Part shown: piece by piece, positions 9,879 to 20,216 of the stretch | Layout of the letters: each line of letters opens with the position of its first letter | Position numbering within the stretch: the stretch's first letter is position 1 | Assembly (NCBI GenBank): GCA_026826555.1 | Contig: JAKSZT010017954.1 | Coordinates: forward strand, 642,984 to 706,983 | Length of the DNA: 64,000 bases | Direction of reading: 5' to 3' | DNA from: Tolypeutes matacus | Taxonomy: Eukaryota > Chordata > Mammalia > Cingulata > Chlamyphoridae | Notes under the pieces: model-generated | What the model was told of the DNA's origin: nothing | Seen by the model: the letters and a program-made list of their open reading frames with translations, nothing else | Databases searched by the model: none | Position numbers and translations under genes: made by a program

Positions 9879-11108
9879 ACTTTTTTTTGAAGGAAAGAAA
9901 CCAATTTTATTTTCCATCATTAAGTTATACAAAAATCCAGAAATAAAAGTTTTGTTGAGAAGGAACAAATGTATAGCAAACAAGAGTGCAATAGAACTAA
10001 TTTAAATTTGAAACATTTTTTTCCTATGATATTAGGATGATAACCATTTCAAGCACATATAATGTCTGGCCTTTGGAGTAGGTTTTACTCGCTGGCCAAA
10101 GCCTCCCCCTAAAATGAAGGTTTTCAACGCCTTTGCTCTACTGGCTCTCGACACAACTTTTGAGGTCCTCTAGAAAGGTCATGTAGCCCTGGTGCTCCAG
10201 GGCTGTGCTGAGCTCCACCAACCCATCTGCCTCGCATGTCCACCAGGAGAGCCATTAGGTGGACTGTGATGGTCAGGCTAATGTGTCAACGCGGCCAGGT
10301 AATTGTGCTCAGTTGTTTGGTCCAGCAAGCACTGGGCTAATTGTAATACAAGGACATTTATGGGCTTTAGTCATCAGTGAGTTTACTGCATAGATGGCTG
10401 ATTACATCCACATCAACCAGGGAGATTGCCGTCAGCAATGGGTGATGCTTTATCCAAACAGTTGAAGGCCTTGAAAGGGGAAGTGATTTCAGCATTCAGA
10501 GAGAATTTCCCAGCTCCTCTTTGGACAGCCAGCTTCCCCCCGAAGCTCATCAAGGACCTTCATTGGACTTCTATCGGAGCCCCTGGTTTGCAGCCTGCCT
10601 GAGGAACCTGGACTTGTGCATCCCCCATGGTCACGTGAGAAACGCATAAAATCTCGTACTGTTTACAGGTATCTCCTGTTGATTCTGTTTCCCTCGAGAA
10701 CCCTAATCCCGTGGTCATACCAGGCCCAGTCCAGAGAATCTGCGCTGAATGTGTAGCTGGTGTCTTTCCAGTCAGGCTGGCTGGTGGACTGAAGCTGTCA
10801 CTCTCGTCCTCCTCTTTTTTTCCGGCCTCATCCTCTGGATAGTGACAGTCCAGCACAAGGGCTTTCTTGCTCACTCTTTACACCTTCAGCCGAAACTGGG
10901 AGTTGGCATCCACGCATGCTCCTGCCCTTCAGCCTTGCCCTTGGAAGGGGCTTCTCCTCCCATCAGGTAGTGAGGGGACACCGTTGTTAATGTTGAAAGT
11001 GACAGTGACTTTTTCCCTGGCAACTTGCCGCACTAATTTAGCTTCGTCCCGTTCACTTCCAGCTCCCAACCCCTGGAAATCTTGGGGACGGACTTACGTG
11101 TCTGGATC
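9879..11108 (-). pseudogene. C1QBP: C1QBP processed pseudogene
   Basis: Minus-strand pieces match the mitochondrial p32/gC1qR protein: EAKLVRQVAREKVTVTFNINN, then KALVLDCHYPEDE, then WKDTSYTFSADSLDWAWYDH, then LVELSTALEHQGYMTFLEDLK near the C-terminus. No introns separate them. A 3' UTR follows with AATAAA and a short poly(A) at about 9887, showing an L1-made retrocopy truncated at its 5' end. Frameshifts disable it. An ERVL-type LTR (10267-10712) splits the coding region at the YDH/LM codons. It lies inside the ERV pol gene where RT should be. Confidence 0.85.
10267..10712 (+). mobile_element. MLT2-like (ERVL) LTR
   Basis: The block opens with 'tgtgatggtcaggctaatgtgtcaac' and contains 'cagttgaaggcctt'. 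It ends 'cctgttgattctgtttccctcgagaaccct', the layout of ERVL MLT2-type LTRs. Its insertion splits the C1QBP retrocopy, with ccac-like bases repeated at both edges. Confidence 0.65.
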
Positions 11109-11111
11109 GTC

Positions 11112-11521
11112 TTTTTTTTTTTTTTAATTTATTTACTTTTATCCAGTTACACTCCCCCCCCCATTTGCTGTTTTGTGTCCATTTGCTGGGCAATTCTCTG
11201 TGTCTGTTTCCTGCCCTCTCCTCTTATCCTTCTCCTCCTGTCTTCACTGGGATTCCATCCTGGGAACCTCCAGTATGGGAGAGAGGCATTCTGCCACCTG
11301 TGCCACCTCAGTTCCTGGTTTTTCGGCACGTTTCATCTTGGCTCTCCCCTGCGCCTCTCTACTGTTACGTCATCATCTTGCTGCGTGGTTCGGTGGAGCC
11401 TGATGGCGCACTCGCGCATCTTCTATATTTTTCTTTATTTACCGGGAGGTCCCGCGGATCAAACCCAGGTGCCTCCATGTGGGAAACGGACGCTTAACCA
11501 TTTGAGCCACATCTGTCCCCC
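11112..11521 (-). mobile_element. Dimeric DAS-type SINE
   Basis: A reverse copy of the two-unit SINE. It has poly(T), 'catttgctgggcaattctctgtgtctg', a first tRNA-like unit ('ctgggaacctccagtatgggag...'), a linker, and a second unit ('accgggaggtcccgcggatcaaacccagg...gagccacatctgtcccc'). It sits between the C1QBP pseudogene and the RT/protease remnant. Confidence 0.85.
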
Positions 11522-12064
11522 CAGTAGTGGTTTTATACCTTCCTGAGCTTCTCTTTTCAATGGGTATTGAGATTAGGAACTATTGTGTCAGGCTTGACTC
11601 TTACCTGGACTGGGTTCAGCATTTCTAGCTCTCCCTGGAATCCCGTCAGCCCATACCTCTGGCTTTATATTCAAGAGGCTGTTTTCAGGTATTTCCAACT
11701 GGACTCTTTTTCCTAAGTGCAGCAAAGTAGACTTCAATGTCCAATTTATCTGCTGAAAAGGTCACTCGTGCATTCAAGTTAGTTAGTAAATCCCGTCCGA
11801 GTAGTGGCATAGGACACTCAGGCATATAAAGGAATCTGTGTTTCAAATTGGTATTCCCTAACTGACATTCAAGTGGTTGTAAGAGAGGCTCATTATCTGA
11901 GGCTCCAGAAATTCTAACTACTGCAACTGTTTTTGGAGACAGAGTCCCTTGCTTCTGCCTTAAGATGGAGTAAGTAGTTCCAGAGTCAATTAAAACATCT
12001 ACAAGTTTCTTTCCCACTAGTATAGATACCTGGGGCTCCTTGTGGGAAATGGTGATGTGTCCAC
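11522..12064 (-). pseudogene. Class I ERV protease with RT start
   Basis: The minus strand encodes a retroviral aspartic protease with the active-site motif VLIDSGTTYS and the C-terminal PLLGRDLL motif (11685-12017 open). A degraded start of reverse transcriptase follows (YPLKREAQEGIKPL) and ends at the SINE at 11521. RT and most of RNase H are absent. The frame is open through the protease but closed elsewhere. Confidence 0.8.
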
Positions 12065-12253
12065 TAAGTACAGGTCCCAGGCATATGAAAGTCAGTTGCT
12101 AAAGTGCTCACCTCTGACTGTGGGTTCAAGTCCCACTCTGGTCTCTCTCCTACTGATATACTGGTTGTAAGATCTCTTGTTAAGGTGCCATAGATTAAAA
12201 TTGTAATTATGGGAAATGTTAACAATGCTAATGGCTGCAGCCCTTTAAATTGT

Positions 12254-12627
12254 GTCTTGGGGAAGCTGATGTGGCTCACGCAGTTGGGCGCCACATGAGA
12301 GGTCCCGGGTTTGGTCCCTCGTGCCTCCTAAAGAAGATGAGCAAGACAGTGAGCTGACGCTATGGGCTGGTGTGGTGAGGTGACACAGCAAGATGATGCA
12401 ATGAGGAGACACAACAAGAAAACAAAATGAGAGACACAACAAGCAGGGAGCGGAGGTGGCCCGAGCGATTGGGCCCCTCCTTCCCACATGGGAGGTCCTG
12501 GGTTCGGTTTCCGATGCTTCCTAAAAAAGAAGACTTGCAGACACAGAGAGCACACAGCAAATAGACACAGAGAGCAGACAGTGAGCGCAAACAACGGGAT
12601 TAGAAATAAATAAGTCTTTAAAAAAGT
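12254..12627 (+). mobile_element. Dimeric DAS-type SINE
   Basis: Two tRNA-like heads lie in tandem: 'gaagctgatgtggctcacgcagttgggcgcc...' and 'gggagcggaggtggcccgagcgattgggcccc...'. Each is followed by 'gcctcctaaag' or 'gcttcctaaaa', with a CA-rich linker between and an A-rich tail. It lies between the ERV protease and the inverted gag segment. Confidence 0.85.
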
Positions 12628-12639
12628 AAATTGTGCCTT

Positions 12640-13863
12640 GGATAATTGTTCTACCTTTAGTTATGGGTCTCTGAAAAAGAAAAGGATGATATTTTTCTGT
12701 CACACTGCCTGGCCTCAATATAAATTAGAATCTGGAGAGCAGTGGCCAGCAAATGGATCTCTCAGGTACAACACTGTACTGCAGTTAAAGTTGTTTTGTA
12801 AAAGGAAAGAGAGATGGGATGATACCCCCTATGTACTTTTATGTCTCTGTGCCAGAATAAGAATTTGCAGAAGAAATGTCACATTATGATCCAAAAGGAA
12901 GAAGATTTTTGGGGTCGGGACTCACTGAAAAAGGCAACTAAGGAATCAGGAATGCCAGCCCCATGTTACTCATATTCTACTGACTCTAGTCCTGACGAGG
13001 ACCTGTCCCTATCACATTTAGAGTTGTCCTCAGCTCCCCCGCCTCCCTGCACTGGGGAACAGGAGGAAGACGATGGCCCCTCACCTCGGAGCAGGTCCTC
13101 ACCCAGGTCCCCTCCATCTGATCCAGAAGGAATGGTGTCTCCACCCCATACCCCTCAGGGCACACAATTCAGCTGGGGAACTACCCAGTCCCTGGCAGTG
13201 CAAGTCCCAGAAAGGCAAGTTCCGGCTGGATTGGATGATCAGGGACACCCCAGAAGTTTCATTTAGGTGCATTCCCCTCTCTCTACTTCCTGATTTGTAT
13301 AATTAGAAAAATAACATGCCTTCCTACCGAGATGACGCCAAGAAAATGGAAAATCTTTTCACCTCTATTTTTGCTACTTATAAACAGACCTGGGAGGATA
13401 TTCAAACACTTTTAAATACTGTCCTTACCACTGAGGAGCATAGGATGGTCCTCAAAAAGGCCTGGCAGGAGACCAGTAGGCTACATGACCAACCCAACGG
13501 CCCTAGGGCATGTCCCTGGAATTCTGGCCGTTCCCATGACAAAGCCTCAGGGAGACCGAGCTAAATTAGATCATCATAAAGGGCACATCAGAGAAATACA
13601 GAAAGGTGTCCCAAAACTAAAAAGCCTGAAGAAAGTTCAGGACATCCAACAGGGTCCAAAAGAAAATCCATCGGTTTCTTTTGAAAGGATTTTTGAGACA
13701 TAGAGGCAATATGCTGATCTGGATTCTGAACATCCAGATAATCCGAGACTGATTCATGTGACTTTCATTAGGCAAAGTGCTGTAGGAGTCAGGAGGAAAC
13801 TGCAGAAGTGAGCAGGAGGGCTAGGAACGGCCGTGGCCACTGGTCGAGACTGCTTTCAAGGTG

Positions 13864-13895
<32 letters not shown>

Positions 13896-14310
13896 GGGAG
13901 GTACCGGGGATTGAACCCCGGTCTCTCCATATGGTAGACGGACGCCGAACCTTTTGAGCCACATCCGTTTCCCATGCTTTCAAGGTTTTTAACAACAGAG
14001 ATCAGCTCCAGGGGAAGCAGGTGAGGCGGCAAGCCGCATTGCTGGGAGCAGCCAGTGGCCAGCGCGCAACTGGATCAAGACGATTGCAACCAGGCAAAGA
14101 ACATCGAAGGGTAAGCCCCCAGGACCCTGCTGACCAACCCAAGGCTTACCTGCCCTTAGGGCCACAACGATGTGCTTATTGCGTGAAGGAAGGACGCTGG
14201 AGGCGAGAATGCCTGAGCCGCCCCCAGGAAGGAGAGGCCTGGGCACCCCACAGAGCAAGGTAGCAGCTGCCACAGCTAGCAGGGGATGGGAGTGATGAGG
14301 CACCTTCCAA
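12640..14310 (+). pseudogene. Class I ERV gag remnant (inverted segment)
   Basis: The plus strand carries, in order, proline/acidic-rich p12-like sequence (12.9-13.27 kb) and a capsid segment with PLSLLPDLYN, TYKQTWEDIQTLLNTVLTTEEH. A nucleocapsid zinc-knuckle relic follows (CAYCVKEGRWRREC at about 14.17 kb, histidine lost). Stops occur throughout and a SINE (13862-13973) interrupts it. It is on the opposite strand to the protease and LTR of the same provirus, so it marks a second inversion. Confidence 0.75.
13862..13973 (-). mobile_element. Young DAS-type SINE
   Basis: A long poly(T) followed by 'accgggaggtaccggggattgaaccccggtctctccatatggtagacggacgccgaacc'. The target duplication is 'tgctttcaaggt'. 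It is nearly identical to the copies at 26.85 and 38.08 kb. Confidence 0.9.
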
Positions 14311-14589
14311 CTCGAACCCACAGTCCTAACCCAGTAACCAGAGTGGGACTCGAACCCATGACCAGAGACCACAGGGGTTTCGCCTAAGAGTAGCCACCTT
14401 AACAGTTTCTCATCCAGAAGATGTCTTTACCTGGCACTATTTCTCCTCTCGAAATTAAACTGCGCCAAAGGGCTGACGCCGCTGGTGGGGACAGGAGAGA
14501 GTCCTGGTTGTCGAGCCTTTAGGGTAACAGGTCTAGGTGGCCACTCAGGATGGATGACTGGAAAGCTCCATCCCGCAGGGGCTGTGGAG

Positions 14590-15060
14590 CCTTGGGCAGG
14601 GGTCTTTATGACCATTCCTTCGTGATCACCAATTGACACCGCCAAGAGTGTCTGTTTGTCTGATGTGCACAGAAGGCAATACCGAGTCACCAGGATTTCG
14701 AGAAAAGAGAGAGTTTATTGTGTGGTCGGCCAGCAAGGAGACTGGAGACAAGCCTCAGATCAGTCTCCTAAATGAAAAACACTGGGGCTTTGTAGCGTCT
14801 GGGGAAGGTGGGCTGAAGGGAGTGGCTAAAGATGGGGGGAGGTGCAGCAGGTCCATCCATTTTGGAAAAGGCGGGGTTAAACGGAGCCTGCCCTGTCGCA
14901 ATTATGCTTGGTCCTAAAATGGGGGACTAGCATGCTCTGTGACTAGAACTGGTTTGAACTGGCTTCAGAAACAGTAAATTTTCTCACGAGGCAGCAATTT
15001 AAACAGAAGTTTCTGGAAAGTTCTACCAACCAGTAAGGGAGGAGCTACTCTGAAAAAAAT
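14590..15060 (-). mobile_element. Class I ERV LTR (5' LTR of the provirus)
   Basis: On the minus strand, U3-like sequence ('ctagtcccccattttaggaccaagcataattgcgac') leads to a region with 'cctccagtctccttgctgg'. AATAAA (about 14721) and a U5-like stretch with 'actcggtattgccttctgtg' follow. This is the ordinary layout of gammaretrovirus-like LTRs. It lies at the right end of the minus-oriented ERV. Exact ends are uncertain. Confidence 0.6.
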
Positions 15061-16020
15061 GGGTTTGCGAGTAGTGGTTTCTAGGGGCTAGAAGGTGGCA
15101 GTTTCAGTCCTGTCCTGTCGGGTGACTGCACGTCTGCATGGAGCCAGTGTCGTGCTGGCCTTGTGCCTGTTCCTCTGGCTGTCAGCACCTCTGCAAGAAG
15201 GGCCGAGGGAACAGCTGCGAGGATGGGGCTAGCACGCAGGGTCCGTCCCTCTCTGGGAGAGGAGCCAGGAGGAAGTGTGCAGGGCTGGGAGAGCCGCGGC
15301 TGCAGTCCCCATTCCTGGGTTCTCTGGAGGGCCACGCTCCCTGTCTGGGCCTCCAGTTCCCCGTCTGTAAAGTGGTGGATCGCACTTGAGTGTGTGTCAG
15401 AATCATGGGGCCACTCAGAGGGGCTGATCCATTTGGTCTTGGGTGTTTTGTTTTCTTTTTAATTTTATTGCGGTAACGTATGTAGAACATAGCATTTCTC
15501 GTTTCAGCCGTTGCCAAGCGTACACGTCGGCGGTGCTGACTGCATTCACAACGTTGCGTGGCCAACACCACTGCCCGGGGCGGCATCTTCTCCAGCCTGA
15601 GCGGGCTGCTCCGTTTGGGTTTCCAGCAGGTCCGCAGGGCAGCTGTGGCGGTGGTCTGGGAGGCACACGAGGAGAGGGGGGTGCCTCGTGGGCGCCCAGC
15701 GCTGTCCTCTGAGGAGGAGCCGGGCGGGTGGCGTGGGCAGGACGTGCTGTGGGCCCACGGGGGGTGACGGCCGGGGGGCTGGAGCCCGGCCTTCCAGTGT
15801 GGAGACCCTCTACTCCCCACCCCCTCGTCGCCTCCTCTGCCCTCCGCCTCACCACCGGCTTTCTCTCCTGAAATCTTGTTTAGTTTTTGTTCTTGTCACA
15901 AAAGTAATAGCTAATGTGGGTCCTTGTGCTGAGAGAAACGGTGTCACGGACAGGGAAAGAGCCTCAGAGATAGCATTAGCCACACAGTGGGAGGGTTGGA
16001 GCTGAACCCCTGAAGACGGC
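15061..16020. other. GC-rich intergenic DNA with old repeat scraps
   Basis: No gene is supported here. The piece 15.44-15.60 kb ('ttttattgcggtaacgtatgtagaacatagcatttctcg') resembles antisense L1M 3' UTR, and 15.33-15.41 kb resembles MIR. Overlapping reading frames on both strands reflect GC richness. Confidence 0.5.
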
Positions 16021-16350
16021 ATGTTGTGAAATAAGCCAGGCACAGGAAGACAAATACCGTATGACCTTGCTTATACGAAACACCCAGAGTAAGCAAATTT
16101 CATAGAGACGGATGGTAGATCAGAGGTTCTGGGGACAGGGGTATGGAGGGAAAGGGGGAGTTAGTGCTTAATGGATGCAGACTTTCTGTTTGGGTGATGA
16201 AAAAGTTGGGGTAACGGATGGTGGTGATGGCGGCACCATATTTTGAATGTAATTAAGATCACTGAATTGTACAGTTGAAAGTGGCTACATAGGAAATTTT
16301 GAATTGTTGATATGTTGCTCCAATATACAGTTAAAAAAAAAAAGTGGAGC
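16020..16350 (+). mobile_element. Old L1 3' UTR fragment
   Basis: The sequence 'gaaataagccaggcacaggaagacaaataccgtatgacc' through 'gatggtggtgatggcggcaccatattttgaatgtaatt' to an A-rich end matches the common L1M-type 3' UTR in sense orientation. Confidence 0.7.
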
Positions 16351-16508
16351 TGTGACTGGGAAGACCTTACAGCTCATGGTGAAAAAATAGGAAAATAAAG
16401 AAAAGTGTATGAATAAGAAAGAAATTAAAAAAAAAAAAAAAAACAACAGTCACCATCTAACCACTCAGAGGTAACGACCGTTATTTATTTATTATTAATT
16501 AATTATTG

Positions 16509-16589
16509 TTTTAGGAGGTCCCGGAGATTGAACCTGAGACCTTGTGCATCTGAAGCAGACGCTCAACCACTGAGCTACAACTGCTCCTG
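16509..16589 (-). mobile_element. Short DAS-type SINE
   Basis: The reverse tRNA-like head 'aggaggtcccggagattgaacctgagaccttgtgcatctgaagcagacgctcaaccactgagctacaactgctcc'. Confidence 0.8.
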
Positions 16590-16677
16590 TTAAAAAAAAA
16601 AATTTTTTTTTAAATTAAAAGTCATTGTTTCCATTTTCTGTTTTTTAAAAGTAAAAAGTAAAAAATATGGACATGGT

Positions 16678-17073
16678 TGGGAAGCGGATGTGGCTCAAGC
16701 AGCTGGGTGCCTGCCTACCACATGGGAGGTCCCAGGTTCGGTTCCTGGTGCCTCCTAAAGAAGATAAGCAAGACAGTGAGCTGATGCGAAGGGCTGGCAC
16801 GACGAGCTGACACAACAAGATGATGCAACAAAATGACTCAACAAGATGATGCAGCGAGATGACACAACGTAGAGACACAGAAAGGAAACACAATGAGAGA
16901 CACAACAAGCAGGGAGCGGAGGTGGCTCAAGTGACTGAGTGCCTCCCTCCTACATGGAAGGTCCCGGGTTCGGTTCCCGTTGACTCCTAAAAAAAAGAAG
17001 ACGAACGGAGAGCAGACAGCAAGCACAAACAATGGGAGTGGGGGTGGGGAGAAATTAAAAAAAAAATGGACAT
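16678..17073 (+). mobile_element. Dimeric DAS-type SINE with target duplication
   Basis: Two tRNA-like heads ('gaagcggatgtggctcaagcagctggg' and 'gggagcggaggtggctcaagtgactgag'), a CA/GA-rich linker and an A-rich tail. 'atggacatggtt' occurs on both sides, so the dimer moved as one unit. Confidence 0.9.
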
Positions 17074-17074
17074 G

Positions 17075-19725
17075 GTTAAAGGGAGGTGACTTTCCCTCGA
17101 CATCTCTCAGCATTCCCTCAGCAGTCACCAGAGCTGGTTACCTACTTGGGGTCTATTGCAGATTTTCCCCTACCAGCTGCTACTAAATATATCATTTTTA
17201 AAAATTGTCCATGCCCCTCACCCTGACCTGCAGCTTGCTTATTTCCACTCACTGCTGTATCTTGAGCAGCCACCCATGTCCAAACTTACTGCTTGAGCAC
17301 CTTCTCGTACAGTGCTGTGGACTGTTCCAGAACAAGTGTGCTGTGGTTTAGCTTCCCGATCCTCGTAATTTGTCAGGTTGCCTCCATTTCCCCGCGATGC
17401 CACGCTGCCTCATCCCATGTCTTTGTGCGGCTGCGTGAGGATTTTGCTGGGTTTGTTTTTTAAGTCTTAACTGCTGGATCGAAGGACACGTGATGTGCAC
17501 ATGCCCAGCCCCTTTAGAAAGGTCAAATCCATTACCTTTCCACCACCAGCCTGGAAGCTCCTATCCACCCTCACTCTCGGCGCAGTCGTGAATTTTCACA
17601 CATTCTTTTTCAGGCAATGAGCACTGCCTCTAGTTCTGGTTGCATTTCCATCAGTCGTCTTGCATTTGACGTGCTGAGATCTAGACTGTGACTGGTTGTT
17701 CACACTGCATTTTTCAACTTTTCTCCCACGGGCATTTTCCAAGGGCAGAGCCCTGCCCTGGCCCTGCTTGCCATTTTCTTATTTATTGAATGGGTCCCAA
17801 ACCCTACTCTGGCGTTCTAGAAGATTTCCTTCTTTGCCCTCGCCTCCCTTCCTTCATCTTCCATCCTCCAGACCTGCCTCAGTTTCTCCTTCTTATTTCT
17901 CCTGGGCACCCAGGAGCCTGGCACCCAGCACTGGTGGGAAAGCAGAGCCCCAGAGCCTGCCCAGGTGCTGGAGGCAGAAGCAGGACCCCCGGGCACGCGT
18001 GGGTCGGCCACTGCCCCCAGCCCTGCCAGAGGGGAGGGCCTTTCCTGCCTTCCTCCTCTGTGCTCAGCTCCTCTCCTCTCCTTCTGTCTTGACTTTCCAG
18101 GCCTTGCAGTTGCCGACTGTCTTGGACTCTCTTTCCAGGTCTGTCCTGGAGGTCCTCGTCCAGTCTTTGCAAAGCAGTCAGATTTCAGGGTGCACAGGGT
18201 TTGAGAGGAAGGCTGTTGTTGGAAAGAGGGAGACCATGGCCACGAACAGTGCCACCAAGATCCAGGAGCCTGGTGGACCTTCCCAGGGTGGAGGCTGCCC
18301 AGGGCAGGGAGACAGGAATTGAGCTGGCCATGAGAGCAGCCCCGAGACAGGGCAGGGCTGCCTTTACCACACCTGAGCCCCAGCAGCCCCCCAGCCTGGT
18401 GGCCTGCCTGCTCCACCCCCCTGCCGTGGGTCCATCCACCCCCACCTGTCTCCCCTTTGCCCAGGTCTCCAGCCTCTGCTCTGCCCACTGTGAGGGTCCC
18501 TTTCCCAACTAATGCCAAGCTGCCCCTTGTACTGCAGTCCCCTGCTAGGCCATTCCAGCTCCTCCCACCACCATCAGTGGGCCCCCCTCCCCGCCAAGCC
18601 GCGGCTGGGTTTCCCACTCTATCACAGCCGACATGCTGCTCTCACTGGCTGTCACACTCCTACCAGGCTTCTTGGTGAACTGGGGCTGCCCTAGTAGCTC
18701 CAGTCAACAGGCACCGATGGTCTTCCGGTTTCTAGAAGTCTGAGACCATAGTGTCGGCAGGGCCTGGCTCCTCCTGAAGTTGGTAGGGAAGACCCTGCTC
18801 CTGCCTCTTCCCGGGCTCGGGGCAGCACCCCCGAGTCTCTGCCCCTGTCTTCGCGTGGCCTTCTCCTCCCTGTATGACTCTCTTCCCTTGGCATAGTGCC
18901 CTCCTAGTTCTGCTTATCTGTGCCCAAATTTCCTCTTCTTATGAGGATGCCAGTCACACTGTTGTAGCTAACTGTGCTTTCTAGATAAGGACTGGGTTAA
19001 AAATTGTTATCTTAAGTTGGGTACCTCCAACTCCCATGTTTTGGGTCAGAGCCTCAGTTTCCAGGCTTCAGACAAGCCTCTGGAACTTGCCATAGAGCTT
19101 TGGCAAGAGTGTAGACAAATGGCCACATTTTGAGGGCAATCTGGACATATTTATTAAAAATGATTTTTTTGCTTCTTTGCCAAGAGATATGTACAGGAAA
19201 GTGTACTGCCTCGTCTATTAACGCAGCAGAGGAAGCTACTTAGATGCCCCCCGAGGGGGCCTGCTCACGTGGGAAGTGATGTGTCTGCATCGTGGGATGC
19301 TCTGCAGCTGATACGTTTCACATACCGTTAGGTGAAAGACAGACAAAGCAGACCACAGAAGAGCAGAGGCTTTTAGCACCTGTTCCCCCAGGCGTTTTGG
19401 GTAAGGCTAGCCACCCCTCTTCATACTGTAATCAAAAGAGACATAAAAAAGAATGCCCACAACGTGTCATTAGGTGAAAACAGTATTGCAAAGCAGTAAG
19501 TCAGGTATTATCCTATTTTTCAGAAAAGAAAAATCTATTCATATAGATAAAAGTACAGAGAGAGAAACCAAAAGAGCAACAGTGGTTCATACTGGGTGAT
19601 TGGTTTATAGATGATTTAAATTTTCTTCTGTATAGCTTTTTTCTCCTTGGAAAATTTTTTGACGGAAGATAAGGCTTTCTTTTGATAATAAGACAAAGCA
19701 AGACAATGATATCCATCTTTTTTTT
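17075..19725. other. Intergenic DNA, no gene seen
   Basis: Mostly unique sequence. 17.75-18.95 kb is GC-rich with many overlapping open frames on both strands and no recognisable domain, splice pattern or codon bias. The rest is neutral. I see no RNA gene. Confidence 0.5.
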
Positions 19726-19889
19726 CCAGTGGGGAGATGGATTTATTTATTTATTTATGTATTTTTATAAGATATGAAAAAATTTTCCAAAGCTATGTAA
19801 CAATAATACACGATAAATTTGACATAAACACAAATCGCATGAGGGGAAATAAAAATCTTAAACATGAGAAAACATTTGGATTTATTTTT

Positions 19890-20216
19890 AAAGGGCCTCT
19901 GACACAAGAGCAGCTGGCTGCTGGCCATCCTGGCTCCTCTGTCACATGGCAAGGCACATGGCGGCACCTGCAGGCTCTGCTGATGCTCAGCTTCTGGCTG
20001 CTCCATCTGTGGCCCTTTTTCTCTCTGTTTGAATTTTGTTCTTTTATAAAGGACTCCAGTAATAGGATTAAGACCCGTCCTGATTGAGCTGGGCCACACC
20101 TTAACTGAAGTAGCCTCATCAAAAGGTCCTACTTACAATGGGGTCACACCCACAGGAATGGGTTAAGTTTAAGAGCATGTTTTTCTGGGGTTCATACAAC
20201 TCCAAACCACCACAGC
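19890..20216 (-). mobile_element. MaLR-like LTR fragment
   Basis: Read on the minus strand it starts 'tgtggtggtttggagttgtatgaacccc' and continues with 'ggtctaatcc'-like MaLR U3 sequence ('aaggtgtggcccagctcaatcaggacgggtcttaatcctattactggagtccttta'). This is the structure of MST/THE1-like LTRs. Confidence 0.65.

Noticed and set aside
12064..12150. tRNA box-B-like 'gggttcaagtcccactctgg' here and a reverse copy near 14340
   Set aside because: Both lie beside ERV gag/protease remnants and lack a full cloverleaf that I can draw. Their origin is unclear, so no RNA gene is called.
15138..15389. Cysteine-rich frame resembling a small secreted protein
   Set aside because: No leader, splice or repeat pattern. 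Cysteines are irregular. It lies beside an ERV LTR in GC-rich DNA.
17696..18617. Long overlapping frames on both strands
   Set aside because: Frames of similar length occur on both strands in GC-rich DNA, with no recognisable protein features.
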